Part shown: positions 16,146-26,441 of the stretch, piece by piece | How positions within the stretch are numbered: position 1 is the stretch's first letter | Layout: the number at the start of each line of letters is the position of its first letter | Source: Bacteroidales bacterium | GTDB taxonomy: Bacteria; Bacteroidota; Bacteroidia; Bacteroidales; UBA932 | Reading direction: 5' to 3' | DNA: 64,000 nt | Assembly: GCA_029098505.1 (NCBI GenBank) | Contig: JAQXOE010000004.1 | Location: 1 to 64,000 of the forward strand | Notes under the pieces: model-generated | The model's input: only the letters and a program-made list of their open reading frames with translations | Databases searched by the model: none | What the model was told of the DNA's origin: nothing | Made by a program: the position numbers and the translations under genes

Positions 16146-19052
16146 ATGAGAAGACTGAAATACTTTCTGGTAATGCTCTTGACCTTGGCTTCCGCCTTGG
16201 GCTCTTTTGCCCAGACACGCGTAAAGGTCAGCGGCGTGATTACTTCGTCTGAGGATAAGCAGCCGCTCATCGGAGCCGCTGTGATGGATGCTGCCGGCAA
16301 TGGCGTCATTACCGACCTCGACGGACACTATGAGATTGTGGCGGACAGTGGAAGCGAACTGCTTTTCAGCTGTTTCGGCTATGTGGATGTTAAAAGGCTT
16401 GTTCCCGATGCACCTTCCTGCACCATTGACGTGGCTATGGATACCGAGAGCCTGAAGCTTGAGGATGCCGTAGTGATTGCTTATGGAGTGCGAAAGAAAG
16501 GCACTGTGGCCGGTTCCGTTTCCACGGTCAAGGCCGAGAAACTGGAGAATACCCCTGTTCCAGCCTTCGACCAGGCCCTTCAGGGTCAGGTGGCTGGACT
16601 CAGCGTGCTTTCTTCCACCGGTGAGCCGAGCGCTTCCGCGACTATGGTCATCAGAGGAACGAACTCCATAAATTCCGGTACCGCTCCGCTTTATATTCTG
16701 GACGGCGTGGCCATCTCCGCTTCGGATTTCAACACCATCAATCCCGCCGACATTGAGAGTATGTCTGTGCTCAAGGATGCCTCTTCCACTTCGATTTACG
16801 GAGCGCGCGCATCCAACGGTGTGATTGTCATCACCACCAGACGCGGCCGCAATATGGAAAAGGCCAATGTGAGCCTGAAAGCCCAGTTCGGTGTTTCTTC
16901 AATCGCTTATGGCAATTGGGACTTGATGAACACAGCAGAGAGGATACAGTATGAGAAAGAGACCGGAATGGACGCCGGCCAGAATTATGAACTGCTCTCG
17001 AAGACAGATGTGAACTGGCTGGATGCGGTGTTCAACAAGGCAGCTCTCCTGCACAACTACGAAACCTCGGTATCGGGCGCCACGGACAAGACCAATTATT
17101 TCATTTCCGGAGCGTACTACAATCAGGACGGTATCGCCCCTTCATCCGGCTTCGAGCGCTATTCCTTCCGCAGCAACTTCGAGCAGAGGCTTAGCTCCAA
17201 GGTCAAGGCCGGCGTGAACGTGATGTTCAATTTCCAGAACATACAGCAGGCCGATGAAGGCAATTACACCCTCGTCACCCCGATTTCTGCAGCCCGCTTT
17301 ATGCTTCCTTACTGGAACCCTTACCGTGAGGACGGCTCATTGACCTCCATTTCCGACGGCAGCTGGAAGGGACAGGGCCAGAATCCGCTGGAGTGGATTG
17401 CCAACAATCCTATGAAGTACAAGAAGTACAAGACCCTGGCAATGGGCTTTGTTGAGGCTGAGCTTTACAGGAATCTCGTCTTCCGTTCGCAGCTTTCCGC
17501 TGACTACTCACACGCCACGGGCTTCGGCCAGTCCTTCCCGAGCTATACTCCGAACCAGGGCGAGGGTACGGCTTCCAGATCTTCTAGTGACGGACTCAAC
17601 CTTCAGATTTCCAACACTTTGACATATAAGTTCAATCTTGACGGCATCCACGATTTTACCTTCCTGCTCGGACAGGAGGGCGAGAACTATCACGCGGAAG
17701 GCTTCTCCGTGACAGGCAAGGGACAGACCAACGACCTGCTCACCGACGTGGCCTTTGCCACCAGAGTCACTTCGTGGACCAGTTATGCCGACCAGGACTA
17801 TTCCAGAATGTCCTTCTTCGGAAGAGGGGAGTACAGCTATCTTGACAAATACTATCTGGAAGGTTCCCTCCGTACCGACGCTTCCTCTCGCTTCGGAAAG
17901 AACAAGCGCTGGGGAATGTTCGGCGCTGTAGGCTTTATGTGGAACCTGCGCAATGAGGACTTCGCCTCTTCGGCCCGCGATTGGCTGAGCAATGCCCAGA
18001 TTTCCTTCAGCAGCGGTACTGCCGGCAACTCATCCATACCCAACTACGAGCATCTCGAACTTATTGGAGGCAATGGCAACTATGTGGGTGACAGTGCGAT
18101 GCGCCCTGTACAGCCTGGCAATGAGAACCTTACCTGGGAAAGCTGCTGGACTACCAACCTCGGTTTCCACGCCGGTTTCCTGAACCGCGTTAACGTCGAC
18201 CTCGAATTCTATAATAAGTATACTACGGATATGCTGATGGCCGTACCTCTGTCCTATGCTCAGTCGAACGGTTATGGTTACCGCTGGGAGAACGTGGGAC
18301 GTATGGTGAATGCCGGAGTCGAGTTCAACATCTCCGCCGACCTTGTAAAGGCAGGGGATTTCTCCTGGAATTTCAATGCCAACTTCGGCTATAACCTGAA
18401 CCGCATAACCGAGCTCTACAACGGAGTCGATGAATATGAAAATGCCAATACCAATACCAAGCTTGTAGTGGGACACCCGCTCGGCGAGTTCTATATGAAC
18501 CGCTTTGCAGGAGTCAATCCAGCCAACGGAGACGCTCTTTGGTATGACAAGGACGGCAATATAACCAACGTTCTCCGTGACAGTGACAGGGTACTCCTGG
18601 GCAAGAGCTGCAATGCTCCCTGGCAGGGAGGTTTCGGTACCGCCTTTTCTTGGAAGGGCCTGAGCCTCAGCGCCCAGTTCAGCTGGGTGGCAGACCGCTA
18701 TATGGTCAACAACGACCGCTATTTCGATGAGTCCAACGGCCGTTTCGCGACTTACAACCAGTCCCGCAGGCTTCTGGACCGCTGGAAGGAACCGGGAGAC
18801 ATTACGGACATCCCGCGCCACGGCGTCTTCACCGAATTTGACAGCCGCCTGCTCGAGAACGCCTCTTTCCTCAGACTCAAGAACCTGATGCTGTCATACA
18901 GTTTCCCTAAGGCGAGGATATACGCACAGGCCCAGAACCTCTTTACCCTGACAGGCTTCAGCGGACTGGATCCGGAGGGTGTGGCCAACATCTATGCGGC
19001 CCAGTATCCTATGTCCCGCCAGTTTACCTTCGGACTTGACCTGATGTTCTAA
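16146..19052 (+). CDS. SusC/RagA family TonB-dependent outer-membrane transporter
   Basis: Outer-membrane importer that pairs with SusD in a hinged-lid complex powered by TonB. 968 residues from the ATG at 16146; a TTG two codons earlier is less likely. The signal peptide ends near SFAQ. A carboxypeptidase-regulatory-like domain follows (about 27-105: VSGVITSSEDKQPLIGA, then GYVDV). The plug domain (about 115-230) has the SusC-type VLKDASSTSIYGARASNGVI, and a 22-strand barrel ends in an aromatic residue (LDLMF). There is no STN domain at the N-terminus, so direct signalling to an anti-sigma factor is not expected. First gene of the operon, 2-11 bases before susD depending on the susD start used. 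Confidence 0.96.
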   Translation: MRRLKYFLVMLLTLASALGSFAQTRVKVSGVITSSEDKQPLIGAAVMDAAGNGVITDLDGHYEIVADSGSELLFSCFGYVDVKRLVPDAPSCTIDVAMDTESLKLEDAVVIAYGVRKKGTVAGSVSTVKAEKLENTPVPAFDQALQGQVAGLSVLSSTGEPSASATMVIRGTNSINSGTAPLYILDGVAISASDFNTINPADIESMSVLKDASSTSIYGARASNGVIVITTRRGRNMEKANVSLKAQFGVSSIAYGNWDLMNTAERIQYEKETGMDAGQNYELLSKTDVNWLDAVFNKAALLHNYETSVSGATDKTNYFISGAYYNQDGIAPSSGFERYSFRSNFEQRLSSKVKAGVNVMFNFQNIQQADEGNYTLVTPISAARFMLPYWNPYREDGSLTSISDGSWKGQGQNPLEWIANNPMKYKKYKTLAMGFVEAELYRNLVFRSQLSADYSHATGFGQSFPSYTPNQGEGTASRSSSDGLNLQISNTLTYKFNLDGIHDFTFLLGQEGENYHAEGFSVTGKGQTNDLLTDVAFATRVTSWTSYADQDYSRMSFFGRGEYSYLDKYYLEGSLRTDASSRFGKNKRWGMFGAVGFMWNLRNEDFASSARDWLSNAQISFSSGTAGNSSIPNYEHLELIGGNGNYVGDSAMRPVQPGNENLTWESCWTTNLGFHAGFLNRVNVDLEFYNKYTTDMLMAVPLSYAQSNGYGYRWENVGRMVNAGVEFNISADLVKAGDFSWNFNANFGYNLNRITELYNGVDEYENANTNTKLVVGHPLGEFYMNRFAGVNPANGDALWYDKDGNITNVLRDSDRVLLGKSCNAPWQGGFGTAFSWKGLSLSAQFSWVADRYMVNNDRYFDESNGRFATYNQSRRLLDRWKEPGDITDIPRHGVFTEFDSRLLENASFLRLKNLMLSYSFPKARIYAQAQNLFTLTGFSGLDPEGVANIYAAQYPMSRQFTFGLDLMF

Positions 19053-19054
19053 AG

Positions 19055-20569
19055 ATGATGATTATGAATAAGATATACAGCCGAATACTGATGCTGGGCA
19101 GTGCTCTACTGCTCTCAGTGTCCTGTCTGGAAAAGACCCCAGGAGACTACATTCCCATAGACAAGGGTATGGCTTCCGTCACCGACGCGGAGCAGATTGT
19201 CAACGGAATCTACAATACCCTCAAGAGCGGCAGCCTTTACAGCGGCTACCTGACTCTCTGCCCCGATATACAGTGCGACCTCGTTCACGCTGTCCAGGGC
19301 AACTCAAACACCTACGTGAACATCTGGCAGTGGGATATTCTCTCCAGCAACAGCTATATCGAGTCCGTCTATGCAGGCCTGTATGCCGTGATTGGACAGT
19401 GCAACTACTATCTCGACCAGGTAGCCGGGCTCAAGGCCAGCCTTACTGACGATGTGAAAATCCAGCAGCTCGATGCACTGACAGGAGAAACCTATTTCTG
19501 CAGGGCTCTGGCATACAGCGAACTCATCAAGCTGTTCTGCAAAGCCTATGAGCCTGAAAGTGCTGAAAATGAGCTCGGAGTCGTGCTCGCCACCAGCTAC
19601 TTCGGTGAGAAGCCGGCACAGAGGGACAATCTCAAGAATTCCTGGCAACAGGTCATCAGCGACCTCAGCGAGGCCGACAAGCTCCTTGATCCGGATGACA
19701 ATTCCTTCGATGCGGTTTATGCCAAGAACGGAGCCGTGCACGCCCTTTGGGCCAGGGTCGCCCTGTATATGCAGGATTGGGATGCTGCCATCGAACACTC
19801 TTCGATTCTGATTGACGACAATGCGGATGCCTACAGGCTCGCCGATTGCAATTCAAGATACAACTCGAGCACCAGCCTTCTCCAGTATCTCTGGAAGGAT
19901 GACGCTTCGTATGAGAACATCTTCAAGCTGGGTTATACCTCGACCTCTTACGGCTCTCCTGTCGGCTCGGTGTTCCTAAACTTCACCCGCGACTATTACT
20001 ACTATTATCCTGACTTCGTGCCTTCGCAGTCTGCGCTTGACCTTTACCAGAGCGCCGACCAGCGCTACAATTGCTATTTCAGCAGCTTGCAGACCGGTTA
20101 CAGCCATCAGCTCAACTGGCCTCTGCTGATCAAGTATTATGGCAATGAAGCCCTCATTGCCCTAAATATCTATCACGTCAATATGCCGAAGGTGCTCAGG
20201 CTTTCGGAGCAGTATCTCATACGCGCGGAGGCTTGGTGCCGCAAGGGCAATTTCGCCAAGGCCGGTGCGGATTTGAGTACCCTGCGCGCCGCCCGCTTCA
20301 CTACCGGCGGCAATATTTCGGTAAACGAAGCCAACTGGCTGGAGACTATTTCGGAGGAAAGGGTGAGGGAACTCTATATGGAGGGCTTCCGCCTGATGGA
20401 CCTCAAGCGCTGGCATATGGGCTTCGAGAGGCAGGAACAGGCTTTCTGCGTGGCTGAGGGCGGCTCTCTCAAGATTGAAGCCGACAACCCTCTCTTCGTA
20501 TGGCCTATTCCTCGCAATGAGCTCGAGGCCCCGGGTTCACAGATTCAGCCTAACGAGAGCAACAGATAA
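19055..20569 (+). CDS. SusD/RagB family nutrient-binding lipoprotein
   Basis: Surface lipoprotein that caps the SusC barrel and binds ligand. 504 residues. The lipobox is LLLSVSC, giving an acylated Cys near residue 24. TPR-type SusD helices are evident: ADAEQIVNGIYNTL-like N-terminal block, TGETYFCRALAYSELIKLF, and the C-terminal SEERVRELYMEGFRLMDLKR with a terminal WPIPRNE. Three in-frame ATGs (19055, 19058, 19064) are possible starts; all leave a normal signal peptide. The ligand cannot be deduced, but the neighbours suggest peptide or protein. Confidence 0.95.
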   Translation: MMIMNKIYSRILMLGSALLLSVSCLEKTPGDYIPIDKGMASVTDAEQIVNGIYNTLKSGSLYSGYLTLCPDIQCDLVHAVQGNSNTYVNIWQWDILSSNSYIESVYAGLYAVIGQCNYYLDQVAGLKASLTDDVKIQQLDALTGETYFCRALAYSELIKLFCKAYEPESAENELGVVLATSYFGEKPAQRDNLKNSWQQVISDLSEADKLLDPDDNSFDAVYAKNGAVHALWARVALYMQDWDAAIEHSSILIDDNADAYRLADCNSRYNSSTSLLQYLWKDDASYENIFKLGYTSTSYGSPVGSVFLNFTRDYYYYYPDFVPSQSALDLYQSADQRYNCYFSSLQTGYSHQLNWPLLIKYYGNEALIALNIYHVNMPKVLRLSEQYLIRAEAWCRKGNFAKAGADLSTLRAARFTTGGNISVNEANWLETISEERVRELYMEGFRLMDLKRWHMGFERQEQAFCVAEGGSLKIEADNPLFVWPIPRNELEAPGSQIQPNESNR

Positions 20570-20573
20570 GAAA

Positions 20574-21482
20574 ATGAAAAGGACTATATATACAATTACG
20601 GCTCTGCTGGCTTTACTGCTGCTTGCAGGGGCCTGCGTTGAGAACAGGAACATCTACGATGCCGAAGAGTATGTGATGTTCGCCGACACCCTCAAGGTCT
20701 ATCCGGTCCAGGAGGATGTGGAGTATTTCAGCGTACCTGTCGTATCCACGGTTACCAGGGATTATGACAGAACCTTCGGCGTGGAGATTATCGATAAGGG
20801 AAGTGACGCTACTGAGAACCTCCATTACCGTCTGGCTTCCAACAGCGTGACCATCAAGGCGGGAGAAACCCGTGCCGATGTGCTTGTGCACGGAATCTAT
20901 GACAATCTTGACCCGTCTTCGACTCCGACCTTCACCCTGTCACTGGTGATGCCGGAAGCCTTGGAGATGCCCCTTTACGGTAGAAGCACCAAGGTGGGAC
21001 TCCAGAAATGCTGTCCTTTCGACATCAACGGTTTTACCGGCTGGTGCGTGCTCTCTTCCACCTTCCTCCAGTCCTTCAACCCTTATGGTTCATATCAGAG
21101 GCTGGTCAGGACCTCCCTGAATCCGGACAGGCCGAACAGCATCATCTGCCACGACTGGATGCTCAAGGGTTATGACATCGAACTCGATTTCGATGACTCG
21201 GATCCTCTTGCACCTACAATGGAACTCCCTGAGGGTCAGACTATGAGCGATGAAGGCTCCTTCTTCGGCCAGACCCACGGAGACGACCGCATACTCATCA
21301 GGAAGAGCAATGTCTATCCTTCCTACTTCAGCAGCTGCGGCAATTATCTATATGTCTGGACCCAGATGTACGTATATGATTTGAACACCTATTTCGGCAG
21401 CGTCGGCCATTTCTACACAGTGATGGAATGGGTAAGTGACGAGGAGGCAGAACGTCTCCGCCGCGAGGGTATGGCGATGTAA
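20574..21482 (+). CDS. DUF4843-like lipoprotein of the sus operon
   Basis: 302 residues from the ATG at 20574. The lipobox LLAGAC makes it a probable outer-membrane lipoprotein. The first half (YDAEEYVMFADTLKVYPV, and the Calx-beta-like strand pattern to about 150) resembles DUF4843 proteins, which very often follow SusD. The second half (from CPFDINGFTGWCVL) is a separate Trp/Tyr-rich domain, perhaps DUF4984-like. Such proteins are thought to be extra surface ligand-binding subunits of SusCD complexes; direct function is unknown. It lies 4 bases after susD and 22 bases before the next gene. Confidence 0.8.
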   Translation: MKRTIYTITALLALLLLAGACVENRNIYDAEEYVMFADTLKVYPVQEDVEYFSVPVVSTVTRDYDRTFGVEIIDKGSDATENLHYRLASNSVTIKAGETRADVLVHGIYDNLDPSSTPTFTLSLVMPEALEMPLYGRSTKVGLQKCCPFDINGFTGWCVLSSTFLQSFNPYGSYQRLVRTSLNPDRPNSIICHDWMLKGYDIELDFDDSDPLAPTMELPEGQTMSDEGSFFGQTHGDDRILIRKSNVYPSYFSSCGNYLYVWTQMYVYDLNTYFGSVGHFYTVMEWVSDEEAERLRREGMAM

Positions 21483-21504
21483 ATACTATCTAAAACAACA
21501 AATA

Positions 21505-23817
21505 ATGAGAAAGACTTTTTTTAAGGCAGCGTCGGTGGTTTTTGCCGCTTGCTGCGTATTCGCAAGCTCTTGCGAACAGCCGGAAGATATCAAGCCTGTC
21601 TTTCCTGAAAATGAGGTCATTCTGACCCTCCAGTCAGGAGAAAGCACAGATATCAAGTTCACAGCCAATATGGATTGGACTGTGGAAGTCAGCGGAGAAG
21701 GTGCCGGTAATTACTTCGGCATACTCGATGCCGGCATTATGGAGACCTCTGTCAGCGGACAGGCAGGTGACCAGACCGTTACAGTCGGTTTTACCGATGA
21801 TATCGAATTCGATCTTGACCGCGTTTGCACCGTTACCCTCGAGATGGGCGGTGAAAAAAAGGAAATCGCCAAGCTCACCAAGATGCGCGGCAACCGTGTG
21901 CTCAATATCTATGTTGCGGAGACCGATGATTTCGACTTCAAGAAGTCAGAAGGTGCATATGTATATGGCAGCGAGCCGGTGTCAAGCCTCGAACTCGTTA
22001 CCTTCCGTGGCAGCAATGTCTATAGCATTCCTGTCAAGGTGGTTTCTAACTTCAAGTGGCTGCTCAATACCAATTCACAGTATCTGACTGCAAGTGTAAG
22101 CGAGGCATCGTCGGATTCAGAGGCTACCGAGCTTCTTCTTACCCTCACCACAGATGAATCTCTCGCAGCAGGCGCTACCATCGAGCTCAGTTTCCTCAGC
22201 TCAGCTTCATCCGATGCAGCTTCATATCCTGTCAGCCTGACCGTTCCCGCCTTTGGCAAAAGAATGGAAATCGACTGTCAGTCAACGCTTTACTTTAATA
22301 AGGCTGGCGAGCTCAAGATGCCTACCGGAAGCTTTGTCCAGAATCCGGCTATCTGCTACCTGCTTGCAGCCAAGGGAGCAAAGGTAAGAGCTCTGGAGTG
22401 GAATGCGGAGCAGGGCTGGTACGAGCTCAGTTACGCAGCCTGGGTTGGCTCCGAGCTCAATTTCGATGAGAACGGCAGCTACCTCCAGTCCGCTACCGCT
22501 ATGATTAGTGTTGAGACCAACGACGGCTCTGAGAGATATGCCGACATTATGGTGCTCCCTGCATCCATTGCCAACACTTCTGCAGAGGATCTTTGCACAG
22601 CAGACGGCAGCGCCATCAAGGAAGAATATATGCAGTATTTTGCTGGCAGACTCACCCAGGAAGGTCTTAAGCCTGATTTTGTAAGCCTCGACCCTGATGC
22701 TGACAACTACAAAGCTACACTCGAGAAGAATGCAGCCGGTACAGATTGGATGAAGGATCAGTTCGGTACCGATGAAATCTACACTCTCACATACTCTGAC
22801 CCTTATTCTGAAGCGGCCCTCGTCTTCCTCCAGGCAGTGAGTGCAGAGATTTACGACTACGACTGCAAGCGTGTATCTGAAAGCGCCCTGAGTACTTTCT
22901 GGCTCGAGTTCAATCTCTTCGCTATGAACAAGAAGGGCAGGGTATATATGTATTCTGATGCTTATGTATCTTCATTCGGTGAGAATCCTGAGTCGTTCAT
23001 CCTTCTCAAGGATGCATCGGGCAATGCTCTCGCCCTCATCGATTGCGTTTACAATGCAGCCGGCGGCTCCGAAGGCGGTGAAATGTTCAGCATCAGCCAG
23101 GGAATGGGAACTGTGACCAGACTCACTTCCGGCGACTACTATGAGGGTATCTGCGGCAATTACAGCGTCAGCGAGGTTTATGATATCACTGTCTCAAGCG
23201 CTGCTACCATCATCAAGTCAGCAACTGCCCCTTCAGCTTTCAATATCTACAATATGGAGCTCTCGCTCATCAAGGACGGCAGCCTCGAAATCGAAGGCTA
23301 CACAAGCAACGAGTTCTATGTATTCGTAGGTGAAAATGTTAACGAGAAGACTTCGTGGATTGTAGTCGGAAAGGATCAGAACGGCGTAAACTACGCAGCT
23401 TTCATCTTTACCTATGACCCTAACACAAGTGGTTCAGAACTTGTTTCATTCGCATATCCGGAGTATGTGAAGAACGCTGAAATCACCAAGTACAGCGGCA
23501 GCCTGCTCGGAAATATCAAGAACGAGCACTACGGTATTGACGAAAGTGTGATTTATGAGCTCAAGTACACCGGTGAGCCTCAGATGGCCCTTCTCAATGT
23601 GCCGGGAGTGCCTTACGGTGAGGCTGCCTGGAACAACTTCGACGAGTCAACCTACGGTCCTTATCCGAACTATTGGCTGACTTACGAGATGGAGGGTAAC
23701 TCGCAGATGTATGTGAATATGGCTGAGACAGGAAAGTCCGACTGGTTCGTCTGGATGGATATGGCTACCTACAAGCCGATACTCGTTCTCGTATGCACTG
23801 CTGTTGCAGCCAACTGA
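21505..23817 (+). CDS. large lipoprotein of unknown function, BACON/Ig-like N-terminus
   Basis: 770 residues from the ATG at 21505. Lipoprotein signal with lipobox FASSC. Residues about 30-125 look like a BACON-type Ig fold: TANMDWTVEVSGE, then TVTLEMGGEKKEIAKLTKMRG. A second such unit follows at about 145-245 (SNFKWLLNTNSQYLTASVSE). The rest (about 250-770) is Tyr/Asp/Ser-rich beta-type sequence that I do not recognise, with strand pairs such as YSVSEVYDITVS. No catalytic motif is visible. Surface ligand binding is the likely role given its place between SusD-like and LRR lipoproteins. Nearest neighbours are 22 bases (upstream) and 12 bases (downstream) away. Confidence 0.75.
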   Translation: MRKTFFKAASVVFAACCVFASSCEQPEDIKPVFPENEVILTLQSGESTDIKFTANMDWTVEVSGEGAGNYFGILDAGIMETSVSGQAGDQTVTVGFTDDIEFDLDRVCTVTLEMGGEKKEIAKLTKMRGNRVLNIYVAETDDFDFKKSEGAYVYGSEPVSSLELVTFRGSNVYSIPVKVVSNFKWLLNTNSQYLTASVSEASSDSEATELLLTLTTDESLAAGATIELSFLSSASSDAASYPVSLTVPAFGKRMEIDCQSTLYFNKAGELKMPTGSFVQNPAICYLLAAKGAKVRALEWNAEQGWYELSYAAWVGSELNFDENGSYLQSATAMISVETNDGSERYADIMVLPASIANTSAEDLCTADGSAIKEEYMQYFAGRLTQEGLKPDFVSLDPDADNYKATLEKNAAGTDWMKDQFGTDEIYTLTYSDPYSEAALVFLQAVSAEIYDYDCKRVSESALSTFWLEFNLFAMNKKGRVYMYSDAYVSSFGENPESFILLKDASGNALALIDCVYNAAGGSEGGEMFSISQGMGTVTRLTSGDYYEGICGNYSVSEVYDITVSSAATIIKSATAPSAFNIYNMELSLIKDGSLEIEGYTSNEFYVFVGENVNEKTSWIVVGKDQNGVNYAAFIFTYDPNTSGSELVSFAYPEYVKNAEITKYSGSLLGNIKNEHYGIDESVIYELKYTGEPQMALLNVPGVPYGEAAWNNFDESTYGPYPNYWLTYEMEGNSQMYVNMAETGKSDWFVWMDMATYKPILVLVCTAVAAN

Positions 23818-23829
23818 TAACAATTTGAA

Positions 23830-26439
23830 ATGAATTTCTCCAAAATACTGAAATACAGCATTCTGGGCTTGCTCACCTTAGCACTGTCCGCCTCTTGCGT
23901 CCGGGAGGATGTCCCGGACCTGAGGGACAGTGACTATGGTTACGTCCAGTTCAAAGTTTATAAGGAGGCTTCATACACCAAGGCCTCCAGCCTGGAGTAT
24001 CTCCGGGATGCATCAAAGGTGATGGTAATGCTGAAGTACGGCGATGTCCAGATAAGCCAGACCCTGACCCTGTCGTATTCCGACCAGGAATCGGCCGAAT
24101 TCGGTTTGCGCAGCGCCAAACTCAAACTGCTCACGGGAGAGTATGACGTAATCGCCTATACCATATTCGACAAGCTCGACAACGAGGTCTATAAGGGCGG
24201 TGCCCGCGGCAGTTTCGAGGTGACGGAGGGCGGCCTGACCGTCCACGACCTTACGGCTGACGTCGTGGCCAGAGGCAAGGTACGTTTCAGCTTCGTCAAG
24301 TATTTCCGGTCCGGCACCAAGGCCGCAAGCAGGGAATACACCTTTGATGAGGTGTCGAAGGTGGATCTTGTACTCCGCAACAGCACGAGCGGTGTCCGTA
24401 CTGCAGTCAAGGGCCTGAAAACCAAGTTCTCAACCCACTTCTACGACAAGGACGAGGTGGAGGACGGCTATATGACCTCAAGCCTGGGCTGCGACAGCCT
24501 CGTAAGCCTCAGGGCAGGCCGCTATGTTGTCGAGAACTACAGCCTCTTTGACAAGACCGGAGAGCTCCTTGAGCTCGCGGAGCCCGTTGAGGAGACAGCC
24601 TTCGAGCTGAAGGACAATACCACCGGCGATGTGGAAGTGCCTGTGACAATGAACGAGTCTGCTGCCTATATCAAGGACTACTATGCCCTCAAGCAGATTT
24701 GGGAGTCCCTCGACGGCCCGAACTGGTATTATTTTGGAGAAGACTGGCCCGACGGGGCCAATTGGGATTTCAACAAGTCCCCGGATCTTTGGGGCGACCA
24801 GCCGGGAGTGCAGTTGCATTCCAACGGCCGCGTTGCGCTCATCAATATAAGCGACTTCGGTTTCCGGGGAGACCTCTCCCCGGCAATCGGGCAGCTCAGC
24901 GAGCTGGTCGAGCTCTACCTCGGCTCGCACAATGACCTGAACCTCGTCGAATATGATCCGACGATGGAAAGTGGCGGCGGCAGGGCCGCACGTATGGAGC
25001 GCCACAAGGAGTACCTTTCGATGATCCATCCTCTGCACCAGCTTTCCGAGCCTGTGGCAAGGGCCCTCAAGGAGCACGAAATCCGCATCCCTGAGATTGC
25101 CCTTTATGACCGTTACTCGGAGGCTGAAATCTTCGCAATGGAGAATGAGCACAGCATTGCGCCGCGGGACATCACCATAGGCAAACTGGTGAACGGCCTG
25201 CGTTCATTGCCGGCGGAAATAGGAAAGCTCAGCAAACTCGAGCGCCTTTATATTGCCAATGGCGAACTCACCGACCTGCCTGCCGAGATGAGCAGGCTGG
25301 AGTCGCTGCTGGAGCTCGAACTTTACAACTGCCCGAAGATGACACGTTGTCCCGAGGTACTCGGACAGATGCCTGCCCTCGAGGTGCTCAATATGGGAGC
25401 GAACCCGCAACTGCTTGATGGTGAGCCGGAAAGAATCATTGACCTGCTCTCGAAGAGTCCGTCCGCTCCTCTCATACAGATACTTTACCTGAACAAGGGC
25501 AATATGCAGGTGCTCGATGGAGCTGCCATTGCAAAAATGACCAAACTCGGCCTGCTCGACCTTTCGAACAACCACATCGAGACCATTACCGAGGCCTTCG
25601 GCAATGAGGTCGGCCCGGTTCAGCTCTACTTGAACAATAACCGTCTGTCTTCCTTCCCGGTGAATGAGGACGGGGTATTCTGCAAGATGGAGGATATCGA
25701 GACCTTCAGTGTCAGCAACAACCTCTTCACCGAGTTCCCTGACATTTTCTCGTCCAAGTCCATCTACATTATGGGTTCAGTCGATTTCTCCTTCAACCAT
25801 ATTTCCGGCTTCCAGAATGCCGGTAACGGCTACAAGGGCATCAACGTTACGACACTTACCCTAAACAACAATCCGGAACTGACAGTCTATCCGGCCTGCC
25901 TGGCCGAGTCGGGCTCCATCATTGCCAATCTCGCCTTCAGGGGCTGCTCACTCGAGCGCTTCGAGGAGGGCTGCTTCACAGGTGACAAGGTGGTCAACAT
26001 TCAGTCTCTGGACCTCTCGTACAATCACCTGACCAAGCTTTCGGAGGAACTCATTGCCACCAATGTGCCATACCTCTATGGCGTGGATCTTTCTTACAAC
26101 CGCTTTTCGAAGTTCCCGTTCGAGCCTTTGGACTGTGCCGGCCTAACCGTGCTGGGTGTCAGGGGCCAGCGCAATGAGGCGGGAGAGCGCTGCCTGAGCC
26201 AGTGGCCTACAGGTATCTACAAGCACAAGGGCCTCAGGGGCCTTTATCTGGGCTCAAACAATCTTGGCAAGATTGACGACACCATCTCTACATTGATTTA
26301 TTTCCTGGATATCAGCGACAATCCGGAGATTATCTTCGATGCCAGCGATATCTGCGCAGCTTATGCTAACAAGGTTTATTACCTGATTTATGACAAGTCG
26401 CAGGAAATACGCAATTGTGAGTACATAGAACTGGATTGA
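23830..26439 (+). CDS. DUF4458-like LRR lipoprotein
   Basis: 869 residues. Lipobox LALSASC, then a beta-rich N-terminal domain (about 30-280; VQFKVYKEASYTKASSLEYL) that resembles DUF4458, the domain that precedes LRRs in Bacteroidetes surface proteins. At about 280-360 a cap region (YYALKQIWESLDGPNW, then NGRVALINISDFGFRGDLSP) resembles plant-type LRRNT caps. About a dozen leucine-rich repeats follow to the end, for example LPAEIGKLSKLERLYIANGE. The concave LRR face is a protein-binding surface, so it probably captures a protein substrate or tethers the cell. Two bases separate its stop from the next ATG. Confidence 0.85.
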   Translation: MNFSKILKYSILGLLTLALSASCVREDVPDLRDSDYGYVQFKVYKEASYTKASSLEYLRDASKVMVMLKYGDVQISQTLTLSYSDQESAEFGLRSAKLKLLTGEYDVIAYTIFDKLDNEVYKGGARGSFEVTEGGLTVHDLTADVVARGKVRFSFVKYFRSGTKAASREYTFDEVSKVDLVLRNSTSGVRTAVKGLKTKFSTHFYDKDEVEDGYMTSSLGCDSLVSLRAGRYVVENYSLFDKTGELLELAEPVEETAFELKDNTTGDVEVPVTMNESAAYIKDYYALKQIWESLDGPNWYYFGEDWPDGANWDFNKSPDLWGDQPGVQLHSNGRVALINISDFGFRGDLSPAIGQLSELVELYLGSHNDLNLVEYDPTMESGGGRAARMERHKEYLSMIHPLHQLSEPVARALKEHEIRIPEIALYDRYSEAEIFAMENEHSIAPRDITIGKLVNGLRSLPAEIGKLSKLERLYIANGELTDLPAEMSRLESLLELELYNCPKMTRCPEVLGQMPALEVLNMGANPQLLDGEPERIIDLLSKSPSAPLIQILYLNKGNMQVLDGAAIAKMTKLGLLDLSNNHIETITEAFGNEVGPVQLYLNNNRLSSFPVNEDGVFCKMEDIETFSVSNNLFTEFPDIFSSKSIYIMGSVDFSFNHISGFQNAGNGYKGINVTTLTLNNNPELTVYPACLAESGSIIANLAFRGCSLERFEEGCFTGDKVVNIQSLDLSYNHLTKLSEELIATNVPYLYGVDLSYNRFSKFPFEPLDCAGLTVLGVRGQRNEAGERCLSQWPTGIYKHKGLRGLYLGSNNLGKIDDTISTLIYFLDISDNPEIIFDASDICAAYANKVYYLIYDKSQEIRNCEYIELD

Positions 26440-26441
26440 GT

